In this document: one piece after another, positions 47,727-58,921 of the stretch | Layout of the letters: every line of letters begins with the position of its first letter | Numbering within the stretch: the first letter of the stretch is position 1 | Origin: Capillidium heterosporum | Lineage: Eukaryota; Entomophthoromycota; Entomophthoromycetes; Entomophthorales; Capillidiaceae | DNA: 64,000 nucleotides | Assembly (NCBI GenBank): GCA_016630905.1 | Contig: WBMQ01000012.1 | Span: forward strand, 186,001-250,000 | Direction: 5' to 3' | Notes under the pieces: model-generated | Seen by the model: only the letters and a program-made list of their open reading frames with translations | What the model was told of the DNA's origin: nothing | Database searches by the model: none | Program-made: the position numbers and the translations under genes

Positions 47727-48953
47727 AAATTGAAAAGCTGCAAAATATTTTCCTTCTAAATATACTGGACTTGAACTGGCAAGTGCTTCTTTTTGTAGGT
47801 TGACGTAGGCTTCATTTTCTTAAAGACCTGCACGATTACCAACTTTGAATTTGATAAGCGTTTGTGTGGAATTATAGTTGTGGCTTTACGTAATTTAACC
47901 TAGGGTCTAAAGTATTTTTAAATATTAAGCCAATTGTTTCTGATAATGGAAGAATGGTTTGTCATTTGGAAAGTCATAAAAGAGGCATTTTTGTAAGAAT
48001 TTGAGTTTGTAGCTTTTAAGGCTGCAGCTAAGACTAAAAAGTCTACTTGGGATCGCATTAGATATTTAATGCGAAATCTCCAAGGCAAGTGCTGCAATTT
48101 TAAGCTGTATTTCACTGTATATGTATTCAGCTTTTAATAGAAACCGACTTGAATGCATTTTGCTTGATAATAGGAATTAAAGTCGAAATATATTGAAATA
48201 CAATCAATACGTTCACAAATTCATTATTAAATTGTACGGAAGTATTAATTTGCACAATATGATGAATTGTACAGGCATTATTTTACCAATCGTGTAAGCT
48301 AAGCAATTAGATGATGGAAGATTAGAAGAGTAGACTAGACCTGGAATCATGAAAAGGAAACTGGATAATACATCTACTGCCAACAATTTTATTATCGAGC
48401 TTAAAATATGTGCTTCATTCAGAAAGCTATGCAAACTTTGATAGACTACTTGCACTATTTCTAAAGCTATAGGTTTAAAGCCATCAACTCATCCTCTATT
48501 TTTACTTATTGATAGTACTATTTTACTTTATTAAATTAAATATAGACACTACATAACCCTAACTTTAAAACAACTTTATATATATGAGTTTTAGTTTATA
48601 AAAACGTGCATGTAAACTTAAAGTTGGCAGTTTAATCGTCAAAACACAGAAAAAGTCCACGTAACCAAACATAAAAGTCTATTCTGACATTTAACCTAAT
48701 AAAATTAACGTCAAGCTTGGCATTGAAAACAAGCGTCCTATGTAAATTAACTAAGTGTAAGTTTTATATCCTTAAAATTTGATCGAATAATATAGGTGCA
48801 CACTTACTTTTACTAATAGGAAATGTCTCATTAAATTTGATTTCGAAACCGGTGCAATAGTTGAACCTACTTACCCAACTTCCAAACCTTTTGATCAACT
48901 CAAGCTAAACTGAATTGAATTGAATGGATTACGTGGAATATAGGTTACAAAAG
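47727..48953. other. AT-rich spacer
   Basis: About 1.2 kb. Minus-strand open frames at 48115-47918 and 48455-48213 are short, and the first has no ATG. One contains LQHLPWRFRIKYLM, faintly F-box-like. No supported gene. Confidence 0.4.
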
Positions 48954-48961
48954 TATATAAG
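48954..48961 (+). promoter_or_regulatory. TATA box of the orphan membrane protein gene
   Basis: TATATAAG, 57 nt upstream of the ATG at 49011. Confidence 0.45.
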
Positions 48962-49010
48962 CAGACCTACTTTAGAAACTTAGTTTAAAAAACAAACAAC
49001 TATATACCAA

Positions 49011-49697
49011 ATGGAGCCCTCCAACTTAAATACTGCTTGTAACGACCCTAACCATACTGCAAACCTCGGTGAAACAGAAATTATTATCTACAAAATCGTC
49101 AAAGCTATCGTTATAATTTACATAGTCAAGACGTTGATGTGCTGCCTGCCTTTCCCACTACTTTTATTCCTTATCTACCTCGTCTACAAGAAATGTAACA
49201 AGCAACCCAACTATTTAGAAAATTGTAGATCCAAGGTCGCCAACTTTGTTTCAACTATAAAAACCAGCTTGAACGCCTTCAACAATTTAGAAATCTTCAA
49301 CCCAGCAAGAAATGCACCTACTCCCACTCAACCCACTGCTACCAAACTCAAAGTTAAAGACCAAGAGCTCCCCATGATTGTTGACAAGTTAAGGGACCAA
49401 ACCATTCAAAAATTCAAATCCCTCTTTAATGATCGCACTTATAAACAACTAAAAGTTGAATTGGATTGTGAAGATAGCACCAACTTGAACTTTCAACCTT
49501 ATCCCAAAGTACATTATGTTACTGAAGATAGGATCTGTATAACTATGCAGGTAAAATCCAGTTTCAGCGAGACTTCCAACTTGACTTTGAAGGTAATTGC
49601 TAGTGTTAATGGGGATAATAAGGTAGATATCTTGAACTTGAAGTTTATGAACATGTCGACTTGGTACGAGTTGATACTCTTTGATAAGGAGAGTTAA
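49011..49697 (+). CDS. orphan membrane protein
   Basis: An intronless 228-aa protein that I do not recognise. Residues 1-22 are polar. About 24-42 and 44-62 are two hydrophobic segments separated by Lys and Cys-Cys, forming a likely hairpin or one long kinked membrane region (IVKAIVIIYIVKTLMCCLPF and PLLLFLIYLVYKK). A basic linker and a proline/threonine-rich stretch follow (about 102-112). The C-terminal 110 residues form a soluble alpha/beta-looking domain. The compact promoter with TATA box and the intact frame support a real gene. It may be lineage-specific. Confidence 0.65.
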   Translation: MEPSNLNTACNDPNHTANLGETEIIIYKIVKAIVIIYIVKTLMCCLPFPLLLFLIYLVYKKCNKQPNYLENCRSKVANFVSTIKTSLNAFNNLEIFNPARNAPTPTQPTATKLKVKDQELPMIVDKLRDQTIQKFKSLFNDRTYKQLKVELDCEDSTNLNFQPYPKVHYVTEDRICITMQVKSSFSETSNLTLKVIASVNGDNKVDILNLKFMNMSTWYELILFDKES

Positions 49698-50796
49698 GGT
49701 GGTAGATGTATTAAATTTTATTATTTATATATTTTTAAAAAATGCTACACTTTGCCCTATTCTTTTTCAAATAACAATACTTTCCTTTTGGAGATTCTTT
49801 TCAACTTTTATCAGAAACTAACTTTCAGTTAACATATCCAAGAATTTTAGTTAATAAGGGTGCTCTCTATAACCAATACCTTTATATATGGAACTTCGTT
49901 GCATAAGCTAAGTATAGGCCTCTACTGTCGTAAGTTGTCAATGTCACTAGATGAGAGAAAACACATATTGTAATCTAGGAAGGAACTTTCGATCATTAGC
50001 AATTTTATCCTTTCAAAATTTTCTTATAAGGTGGATTTTTATTAAATTAGAAAATAAGCTCCTATATTAAGGAAAAGGAAATCTGTATTAAGTACGAACG
50101 CTTCTCCCTATTTGTAAGTATATCATGAACTTTGTTAAAGCCAACAGTATATAAGCTAGATTAGTATAGTTTTGTTTAAATACCAAACCGAATGCAAATT
50201 TTAATCTCTAAATTTGTATAAGTGGGTAAGATCAGTTAAATTGTTGGCAGTAGAAACCGAAGCAGCTACTAAAACAACTGATACTAATCAACTAAAGTAT
50301 TACAGTAAAAGTATTTTTCATGAGGGAAAGTTTATCTGGATCTAGAGTAGATATATAGCACATTTGTTGTAGGTCAGCTATGTTAAAAGGGCTTTACTAA
50401 CACCGCTATCCTATACAATCTCAAACTATTTGAATTTCAAGTCCATTTGGAGGTAAACAGTAAGTGAAAGAAGCTATCTACAGCATCGTGCACTGTAGAA
50501 TGATAAATGGATTTAGGTAGCCTTGGCTTAATTTTCTTGGTAAGAGTTCAAAAATTGCTACAGATCAGGAAGGAACCTTGTCACCTTCACCTCCAGACCA
50601 TCAAAAACACTTGAAAAGATACCTGCTCTACGACATCTCAATATAGCCCATAATTTAGTAACAAATAATATAGTGAGAATCTTGAATTTACTTGGAAATA
50701 ATAGGCCCCTCTACTGTGACATAGCTTAGTTTATCAACTAACCAGCTTTATAATCTAAAACCCAAAAGTAGATTGATTTGTAAGCACAAGAACAAG
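49698..50796. other. spacer with possible F-box/LRR relic
   Basis: Plus-strand text around 50395-50680 (for example NTAILYNLKLFEFQVHL, then LEKIPALRHLNIAHNL) reads like broken leucine-rich protein of the F-box-like family whose intact member starts at 50844. It is probably an older tandem copy, heavily decayed. Ends are not definable. Confidence 0.35.
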
Positions 50797-50804
50797 TATA
50801 AAAG
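50797..50804 (+). promoter_or_regulatory. TATA box of the F-box-like gene
   Basis: TATAAAAG, 47 nt before the ATG at 50844. Confidence 0.55.
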
Positions 50805-50843
50805 GATGAGCTGGCAGTAAGCAGTCTCCATCTACAATTCAAG

Positions 50844-52136
50844 ATGCGCATCGACTTCAGCCAACTTCCCGACTTTATAATTGAAGAAGTTATCAACAAT
50901 TTAGAAGCTAATGACTGGCCAACATTACTCAATTGCAACCGACAGTTCCAAGACATTCTAATACCCAAGCTCTACAAAGTAATAGATTTCGACACTTTAT
51001 ACAAGACGGAGGAAAGTAACGAACTTGAAAATTTCGTGCCAAAATTTGGTAAATTTATTAAAAAAATTAGAGGCAATATAGGACTCAACTTCTTTGATAT
51101 CCAACATAACTTTCCCAAGTTAGAGCATTTGGAAGTATTTTGTATTTCAGACTACTTGCATGAATTAAACCTCCTACATACTTTGCAGGTACAACTTTTA
51201 TCGTTTTCTTTAAATTTAGTCGATACCATCCCAACTACAATCACCTTTCCCTCTATCATCGCAAAGATCAATCACTTTGATTTGGATATCAACAACTTTA
51301 ATTTGGAGAGTATCAAGGTACTCGACCTATTCAATTTACCACAACTCAAATCATTGAACCTATCAGTAATCGTCGCCAACCCTCAACTTCTAGTTAGTAT
51401 CAACAAAAATTTCCCCAGCTTGAAGGTGTTGAAGCTAAACATATCTAATTACAATGCTGGTGTAGATTTTGTTCCAACAATCTTTATAAATTTAAAAAAG
51501 TTAACTTTTGTCTTTCATGACTATGCCAATGAGATCGAAGAGTTCATACCTCTGACAAATTTCCCCAATATTCGCACTTTTGACACGATAGATAGTAGGT
51601 TCATCAGTTTAGGACGGTATGACAGATTTCTCAAGTTTAACTTTGACAAGCTAGTCAGTTTATCAACCATTGCCGAATCGTTATCGATAGAAACTTGCCA
51701 ACGGTTGCAAAGTATCAAGTACCTCAACTTAAACATACTTAGTACTTTCGACAACAACTCTATGGCCCTTTTACTTTCCTTACCTTTGCTAGCACACCTC
51801 ATCCTCAAAGGTGATATCCATGACGACCTATTCCAAGAAATCCAATGTAAAAGCTCAATAGTCCAGATGCAGTTGTTAGGTGATGTTTATTTGGGTTCAC
51901 AATTCTTTGGATTACTACCGATCCAGCTACCCCTTCTCGTTAACTTTACGATTTGTCCCAATGATAGCCATTCGCAAGTAGTGGATAGAGAAATTTTTAG
52001 TAGAGTTGAAAGTACTACCTGCTTGAAGCTGCAGTTCCTTACCGCTCCCAGTTATGAAATAGAGTTTATCAAGTGGGTTAAAGCTCAGTCACCACATGTT
52101 ATAGTTAGCTATACATATCCTCTTAGGCCGCTGTAA
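50844..52136 (+). CDS. F-box/LRR-like protein (intact family member)
   Basis: An intronless 430-aa protein. Residues about 4-45 resemble an F-box (FSQLPDFIIEEVINNLEAND followed by WPTLLNCNRQFQDILIPKLY), the Skp1-binding module of SCF ubiquitin ligases. The rest is a series of irregular leucine-rich repeats (LPQLKSLNLS, FPSLKVLKLNI, FINLKKLTFVF, LPLLAHLILKGDI, LPLLVNFTI), likely substrate-binding. This matches the large, fast-evolving F-box/RNI-like families of some fungi. It is the reference copy for pseudogenes A and B at 19.2-22.5 kb. No introns and a TATA promoter set it apart from housekeeping genes here. The target is unknown, and the F-box itself is divergent. Confidence 0.75.
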   Translation: MRIDFSQLPDFIIEEVINNLEANDWPTLLNCNRQFQDILIPKLYKVIDFDTLYKTEESNELENFVPKFGKFIKKIRGNIGLNFFDIQHNFPKLEHLEVFCISDYLHELNLLHTLQVQLLSFSLNLVDTIPTTITFPSIIAKINHFDLDINNFNLESIKVLDLFNLPQLKSLNLSVIVANPQLLVSINKNFPSLKVLKLNISNYNAGVDFVPTIFINLKKLTFVFHDYANEIEEFIPLTNFPNIRTFDTIDSRFISLGRYDRFLKFNFDKLVSLSTIAESLSIETCQRLQSIKYLNLNILSTFDNNSMALLLSLPLLAHLILKGDIHDDLFQEIQCKSSIVQMQLLGDVYLGSQFFGLLPIQLPLLVNFTICPNDSHSQVVDREIFSRVESTTCLKLQFLTAPSYEIEFIKWVKAQSPHVIVSYTYPLRPL

Positions 52137-52364
52137 AGTAGGTTTTATAGATAGATATTTTATAAATAAAAAGTATATTATATAATTTAATTGATGTAAC
52201 TTACAGCTTAGCTATTGCTATTTGATTATAAAGATTAATAAATAACCATAACCTTCAATCAGAAATCATTGTGAAAATATAAAGAGGCCTTTCCTTCGAT
52301 AGGATCCTATCATAAAAAGGTGTAGTAGTTTTGTTTAGAATATAAAAACAACAGAAAAAAATGT

Positions 52365-53578
52365 TTATTGGCTTCCTTTGAAAGTTTGGTATAAAAGCTG
52401 ACTGCCGACCAAAGCGTTGTTTCGGATCAACAAGATGTTGGCTTCCAAACTTTTGCCATTAGAAAGTTGGATAACTTTATCCAACATGTAAGGAGTAACT
52501 TCCTTTCCAGTTACATTCTCCTTGACTGATAACTGGAAGGCCTCTTCAATAATTTGTTCAAAGTCAACTTTACTTTCCTCTTCGATTCCTTGACTGGGAA
52601 CGGGAACGGCAATGACAGCTCCTGATTTCAACTCAACTTCGTTAAACGTTTCTAATTTATATTTATAAATTCAACTAGTATTCCATTAAAACTTACTAAA
52701 AAATCGAACCAAGTCCTGAAGTTGGCTAAAGTGGATTGGTGATGGGTATGGAGATTTAGGTAAGAAGAAGGCAGGGAATTTGTTCTCCTTAGCGTAGGTG
52801 ACAACGGCTACTCCCTGTGTTTCCAAAACTTCTAAACTACGTTCGATATCCAAGATAGATTTGACGCCCGAACAAACAACTGCTATCTGTTGTCTACCTA
52901 ACTCGGTCAAATCGGCAGAGATATCCAAAGCTTTTGTTACAAGATACTATTAGAATAAAGCTTCGCATTTGATTTTGAATAACTTACTGTTATGTCCTTC
53001 CTTATGCACGCCACCTAATCCTCCAGCAACTAGCAGTTTCAAATTGAGTTGGCTCGCTAAAGCTATAGCACCTCCGATAGTCGTTGAACCTACTCCACCC
53101 TACACCAAAATTAATAAATCAACAATGCAACAAGCTACCTTAGAAAGTATATGAACAATATCTCTTCGCGATACTTTCGTGGCCTTGGTACCCGTCTTTG
53201 CAACTTTATCCAAAAGCTCTTCACTTAAACCAAAGTAAACCTTGCCATCTACAATCGAAATGGTGCAGGGTATACATTGGTTCTCCTTTACTATCTTTCC
53301 CAATTCTTGTGAAATAGAAAGGTTTTGAGGATACTGCATGCCTACAATACGTTTTTAATATCTAAACAAGCTGAAGGCTATTTACCATGGGTAATGATGG
53401 TGGACTCAAAACTTACAATAGGCTCGTCATTCTTTAAACCTTCCAATACCTCTTTACTGATGACAAAGTTCTTGGGAACATTTATCGAGTTGAAGCTGTA
53501 GCCTATCGACCTTTTGGATATGAAGTTTAAGTTGGTGAGCTTGGTTTTGGAGTTGAGAAGTTGATTGAACTTTGACAT
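52365..53578 (-). CDS. pseudouridine-5'-phosphate glycosidase (PsuG/IndA family)
   Basis: Predicted 342 aa from five exons (minus): 53578-53386, 53341-53139, 53099-52988, 52930-52697 and 52651-52365. It splits pseudouridine 5'-phosphate into uracil and ribose 5-phosphate. The N-terminal 35-40 residues are basic and Ser/Asn-rich and could be a mitochondrial presequence. Family motifs are [18 protein letters not shown] across the first splice, [87 protein letters not shown] and [10 protein letters not shown]. In many eukaryotes this domain is fused to a PfkB-type pseudouridine kinase. Here the frame ends (KGSQ, stop) without a kinase domain. Confidence 0.92.
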
Positions 53579-54622
53579 TTTTGCTGCAATTTGGACTAAT
53601 TCTAGCTTTTGGAGACGATTCCTATTTTATAGGCTCTTCGTGGTTCTTTATGACTTGGGTCTAGTCATCATTCAAGGTCCAATGAGCATATGGTTGCAGT
53701 TATTTGATAAGGGAATTTGTGTACTGATATGGAAATAAAATCAGTAGTGTTACTCTGGTGGAGGTATCTAAAAATATATAGCAAGAAATGGACATTTATA
53801 GGCCAACCAACATTTTGCTTTCCTGCAACTATTTATAGCTATTTGCTACACTATTCAGATACTCATTTTATTTCAAAAGCTTGAAATAGAGTAAAGCTCT
53901 TATAAAACATAATACGAGTATGTTTCCTAATAAAAGTATTCGAAAATGCATATGTTATTGTAAAAGGGTAAGGATATAAGATGTTCATAGAATCGTTCAT
54001 TAGGTAGCAGCTTTGAGTTTTATAGATGATTTGCACAAAAATTGGAGGAAAGCGTTTTCTCAGAGTAAATATTAGAGTAGTCATTACAGCTGATGCTATT
54101 TTGTATGACAAAGTTATCATAACTATAACTAGATATATAATAAATGCATTTGTATTATGGTAGTACCAAACTCATGTTATATTCAGATATATTAAAATTG
54201 CTTGAAGTACCTGGCCAAACTGCTTCCAAATTTATGGATAGTTAGCAATTTGATTTGAACTGTTGGCACTTTTTGTCCAGTTTATCGAAAGAATTGTGCA
54301 GCTTCCAAATAATTTGGCAATCCAAGTTATTTGAATTATTAAACTACTGCAAAACTCCAACAAATTTTGGCAAAACTTGCAAAACAAACCTGCTTGTTTT
54401 TTATTAGGCTGACAGTTTATCCAACCAAACTTAAAATACCTTTTGCCATAATTTAGAACGATGGACCAATTTCTTGGGGAGATAACTAATTATACTGTCT
54501 ATAAATAATTTCATTCCCATCTATTTGCCAAACCTGACATCTATTTTCAAAACTTATACTTGAACGGTGACATAAACTTAAATCACTTACAAACCTGAAT
54601 CCAAAGTTTAGAAAAGTGAAGA
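53579..54622. other. AT-rich spacer / promoter region
   Basis: About 1 kb between the glycosidase (minus) and the intronless gene at 54676 (plus). A minus-strand open frame at 54120-53863 has no recognisable motif. Confidence 0.4.
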
Positions 54623-54630
54623 TATAAAAG
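54623..54630 (+). promoter_or_regulatory. TATA box of the 54.7 kb gene
   Basis: TATAAAAG, 53 nt before the ATG at 54676. It supports that ATG and argues against any longer N-terminus. Confidence 0.55.
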
Positions 54631-54675
54631 GGTGAACCTTTGGCCAAAAGACAACTTTATACAAAACATCAAGAA

Positions 54676-55860
54676 ATGCCAGTAGAAGCCAGCACCAACC
54701 AAGACGAAGTCAACTGCCCAACCACTCAAGAGATTGTCGACGAGGTCCAGAAACTCCCAGGAGATGAAGAAGCTCGCGCTATAGCCCAGAAATTCGGTTT
54801 AGACATCCTTACTGTTACCTGGGAAGACACAGCCAGGAATTTAGGCTCAAGTGTAGGTCCAAACATCTCTGACATGACTATCCGAGTTATGGACACACCT
54901 ATGCCGGTTATCCGACAGCCCAACTTTACCGACAAGACCTGGGAGTACGACATGAACCAAATTCCAATAGTTGTCAACAACGAGAAAGGCCTACCCGTGG
55001 CTACAGTGCCTTTGGATGAGTACCTCAAGGAGATCTACAAGTATACCGATTTGCCACAAGGGACCAATTTGTACGAGCCAACGAGGGATACAAAAGTTTT
55101 GGTTTCATCACAAGCCTGCCTGTTGCCGGTTAACAAGCGGACTGGAGAAAACAATTCCAAGCCAGCACCAAGTGAATTTTACGTCCAGATATTCAACTAC
55201 CAGTCCAACCCAGAAGAACCAGCTGTTCTGTACATATTGGCCACCAGCCGTGGCACGTCCCCCCAACTACCAACCACTTCTGGGTATGAGCACCAGAAGC
55301 TGTACTTCAACGACGGCGGGTTCAAGCGTGCTTTGACGGTCCAACGTCTATCACAGCATCGACTAGACCAAGGCAAGACGGATCTCAGTGCTCCGATGGA
55401 CGAAGAGGAAGCTAAAGCCAACTGTGTCTTTGTTATCCAAGTTCCCTTGAAGCATACCCAGAGGCAGAGGTTTGCAGCTCCTATGATGAACTGTGCTTAC
55501 TCATTAGACGCTATGGCACCTATGATGGCATATTCTGCTGCTCCAGGTAGCGCAAGGATGCGATCGGCATCAAGGCCAGTTGATGTCGAAGACGCTATCG
55601 TTTCCCTTTCGACCCAGCAGTTTGGTGAGTTCCCCAAGCTTGAGAAGAAGATCGAACGTGATACCAACTACCCAGTCCGTGCCACTATCCAATTCTACAA
55701 GGCCACTAGCAATGGTGCTGTAAATGATGAGGTCATCACCGCCATCAACAGCTCGATGGAAGCTGCCCGCCTCAAAGGGGACTGTTGGAGCTCTTTGGTA
55801 GTCGATAGGGAGAGCTGGGCTAATCGAGTTACCAAGCCAAATTTATCTACTGCTTTGTAA
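54676..55860 (+). CDS. uncharacterised soluble protein, bacterial-type family
   Basis: An intronless protein of 394 aa from the first ATG. There is no signal peptide and no membrane segment. Distinct conserved-looking segments are DILTVTWEDTARNLGSSVGP followed by NISDMTI, MPVIRQPNFTDKTWEYD, TRDTKVLVSSQACLLPV, FYVQIFNYQS, LYILATSRGTSPQ, KLYFNDGGF, CVFVIQVPLKH and PVRATIQFYKATSNGAVND. I recall similar uncharacterised proteins mainly from bacteria, with scattered fungal copies, but could not check. The methionine/alanine-rich patch around 275-295 (AAPMMNCAYSLDAMAPMMAY) may be a family insertion. No introns and richer codon use than its surroundings are compatible with horizontal transfer. Function is unknown. 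Confidence 0.75.
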   Translation: MPVEASTNQDEVNCPTTQEIVDEVQKLPGDEEARAIAQKFGLDILTVTWEDTARNLGSSVGPNISDMTIRVMDTPMPVIRQPNFTDKTWEYDMNQIPIVVNNEKGLPVATVPLDEYLKEIYKYTDLPQGTNLYEPTRDTKVLVSSQACLLPVNKRTGENNSKPAPSEFYVQIFNYQSNPEEPAVLYILATSRGTSPQLPTTSGYEHQKLYFNDGGFKRALTVQRLSQHRLDQGKTDLSAPMDEEEAKANCVFVIQVPLKHTQRQRFAAPMMNCAYSLDAMAPMMAYSAAPGSARMRSASRPVDVEDAIVSLSTQQFGEFPKLEKKIERDTNYPVRATIQFYKATSNGAVNDEVITAINSSMEAARLKGDCWSSLVVDRESWANRVTKPNLSTAL

Positions 55861-56754
55861 ATTAAATGTACTATATTTATTAATTTTCAAATGTACATGT
55901 ATATATATAGTTTTCCGGTACTATTTTATGACATTCATATGCATTTATTAACTATCGTATTCCAAAGCCTATATCACAACAATAATCAAGATGGAAGGTC
56001 CAGTAGAGTTTAAAATGATTAGAATACAGACTCACCTAACCTTGTAATATAGAACAAGCTTTACAACTGAATTGTATAGAAAGTAGCTACAAGAACCAAA
56101 AGCTTTCAAATTCATTATCCAAATTTGAAGCTATTGGAACTTCAATTTGAACTAAAGAGCATTTTAATTTGGAGGGTTTTGATTTCAAATACCTACAAGT
56201 TTTAGCCATCTTCTACTGGGTGTTGATAGATACATCACTACAGGTATACACCTACCTTGAACCGTCGATTGAAGGTTATTGTAAGTTACGAGTTAGATAT
56301 CGTACATTAGTTTACATTGAGCTTTATAAGCGAGTCAAGTAACTAAGCTCAAGTTTACAAATTTAAAGTTTTGAGACGTAGAGCTTGGAAACTTGAAGGC
56401 TAATGCTAACATTGCCAAGATATATAATAGCTTTATACTCCTGTAAACGTACTGTATAGCTAAAACTATTCTGCAAATTATTTTTAAATATTTTCTAGTT
56501 TATATAATGTTTAAAATACTGGCTGAATAAAAAGTATTTACATATGATACTGGGCAGTGTGTAGTAGAATAGTTTCTATAGAACAAATTAAAACTTCAAT
56601 AGCAATGCTTGCTTGTACAATCAACTATTAATAAACTATATAATCAAAATAATTTAAAAGTAGGCAACAGATCCTAGTTTACTATAGTAGATATCTTATA
56701 TAGAAAATCAAAATTTCGAACAAATGCTTTAATATACACCATCAACAACTTTTT
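55861..56754. other. AT-rich spacer
   Basis: Contains a short leucine-rich-looking phrase near 56115-56225 (LKLLELQFELK-like, with stops), perhaps another F-box/LRR relic. No supported gene. Confidence 0.35.
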
Positions 56755-56755
56755 T

Positions 56756-56792
56756 AAGGTCCAGGGAGGTGCCACTGAACTCAATTAATAGC
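56756..56792 (+). repeat. direct repeat, copy 1 (within the retroelement fossil)
   Basis: About 36 bases beginning AAGGTCCAGGGAGGTGCCA are repeated, with a few differences, at 58885-58921. This copy lies just before the gag-like region. Confidence 0.6.
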
Positions 56793-58884
56793 TGCCTCTA
56801 CTTAAAATACCCAAAACCAGTTGGTCCCCATCACAGAGAAACAGGTGGAGGAAAAATCAGCCGAAGTTCAAGAAGGATTGAACTCAGTTGATGAAGCTAC
56901 TACTACTATACCAACCAAAATCATATTGGAAGATAACACCATCGCTACTATGAGTGCTGTGGCTAACCACGTCACTTTCACTCAAGCCAATCCTACTCAA
57001 CTGGTTAATGTTATCCACAAGCCCTCAGTAGCGCAAAATCCGTTCCCCCGGTTCAATGGTAAAGAGTACCTAATTCTCCCTTTCTTATGAGACTTTGGGC
57101 TCTACTTCCATACCCAATAATCTCCCATTACTAGGGATGAGGATAAGATCACCCATTTGCTAGCTGCTATACCAGGCCCAACCCATTCGTGGAGCCAAAA
57201 TATGGACAGAGTGACTGCTCAGAAAAATTTATCCTATGCAGAAGTATTCAAATACCTCCTTACCTTCCTTGATTCATCAGAGTGAGAGTACACCAAGATC
57301 CTAGGCCTTTGATAAGGAATCCAAAAGACCAGCAATTTCAACTTAAGATTCTTAGAATATGCTGAACTTTCTCTTTACGATGAATAAGTAAAGATTGACC
57401 TATACTTGAAGAGCATCAAGCAACCTTTGTATGAGAAGATACACCTGTTGCCATTTCTCAAAACCTTACTGGAGGCTATAACCCAAATCGCACAACTATC
57501 TAACTAAGAAAATGTATAATAGGAACCTAATCCCTCCTCAAGCTCATCAAAGATACACGAATTGGCAGACCTGCAAGCCCCGCCAGATAACAGTCCATCC
57601 GAAGTCACCGCCGCCATAAGCTTCAGTCATGCCACTACCCCTGGGGATACTAGATCCAAGGTTCTTGCAATGTTCCCAAAGTCTCGACCTAAACTGTCCC
57701 AGGAGGAGATTCAAAGACATAAAGACAATAACCTTTGTTTTTATTGTGCCTAATGCCCATAATATTAATGAATGTCCCATCAAAAGTAGTGATACCAAAG
57801 CAGCGCCAAGTTTTCAATAAGCCCTGTACTTCTGGCCTTGGGCAAGCTAGATCCCTACAAAGTACAAGCAACCTCTTTTGTCCCTAGTCCCTATCATCAT
57901 CTACTCCACCACGTAATATTAGCACTGGAAGTTTCTTTCCACACCTTTGCTTTAATTGACACTGGAGCCGCTTACAATTTAATTTCCCAGAAGCTGGTAG
58001 ACGCCACATCGATAGTTACCACGTTGGACCCCTTCGGCCCCAAGCTTCAAGGATTGACGGGTTCACCCTTAAGCCCTAGTATCAAGCGAGTCACAGTCCC
58101 CTTCTCTCTACCAGTACCTAAGGAAAATATCCCATCAGCCTACACAATCGACCCTATTTTTCTACAAAACATGTCGTTCCCACTTGTATTGAGATTACTC
58201 TGGATAACTCTGGCAAAGCCTACCTTTAACTGGGATCATAAAAGCCTATACATTCAAGGTCAAGAGTTCAAGTGCCTCCATAAGCATCTTGATTCACTGG
58301 AAATTTCCCCAGAAGAATGACTAAATATCCCATTGTTTTCTAAAGTCGAACCAGTAACTAGAAACAATGATCCTCTCCCTCTTCCACCTGAGGAGTACCA
58401 TCAATTCCACTTTGAGATAGTTCAAATCAAAACCGACTTAGAGTTCCCACCAAACACGATTATGCAATTGACTTAATACCAAATGCCAAGCTTCCAATAC
58501 CCAAGTTACTGCCAATGTCTGAAAACCAATTGCAGGAGTTAAAGTTATTTATCGATGACTTACTAGCCAAAGGATTCATACGAGAAAGTAAGACACTAAT
58601 GTGCGCTCCTTTATTGTTTGTGAGAAATTCAGACGGTATCCGGTGCTTATGTGTAGATTACCGAATGTTAAATGACATTACTATTATGAACTGGCACCCT
58701 ATCCCAAACATAAAAGAACTGTTGGATCGAATCAAGGGAAAAAAGTATTTCACGAAACTTGATCTTAACGCTTACCATCAGATTCGAATGCTCCTAGTCA
58801 TGAGTGAAAGATTTCGTTTAAATGCCGCTACAGTCAATTTGGATGGGTGGCTATGCCTTTTGACCCGACTAATGCCTCAGTTGT

Positions 58885-58921
58885 AAGGTCCAAGGAGGTG
58901 CCATTGAGTCCAACTAATGAT
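58885..58921 (+). repeat. direct repeat, copy 2 (within the retroelement fossil)
   Basis: Begins AAGGTCCAAGGAGGTGCCA and sits exactly where reverse-transcriptase similarity stops. The sequence after it is unlike that after copy 1. It may mark a rearrangement or insertion junction. Confidence 0.6.

Noticed and set aside
47727-47822. Possible extra 5' exon of the hydrolase (ATG near 47813)
   Set aside because: The frame runs into a stop and no acceptable splice pair joins it to the 47726 frame.
47918-48115. Possible F-box start (LQHLPWRFRIKYLM)
   Set aside because: No ATG, short, no leucine-rich continuation. Too weak to call even a pseudogene.
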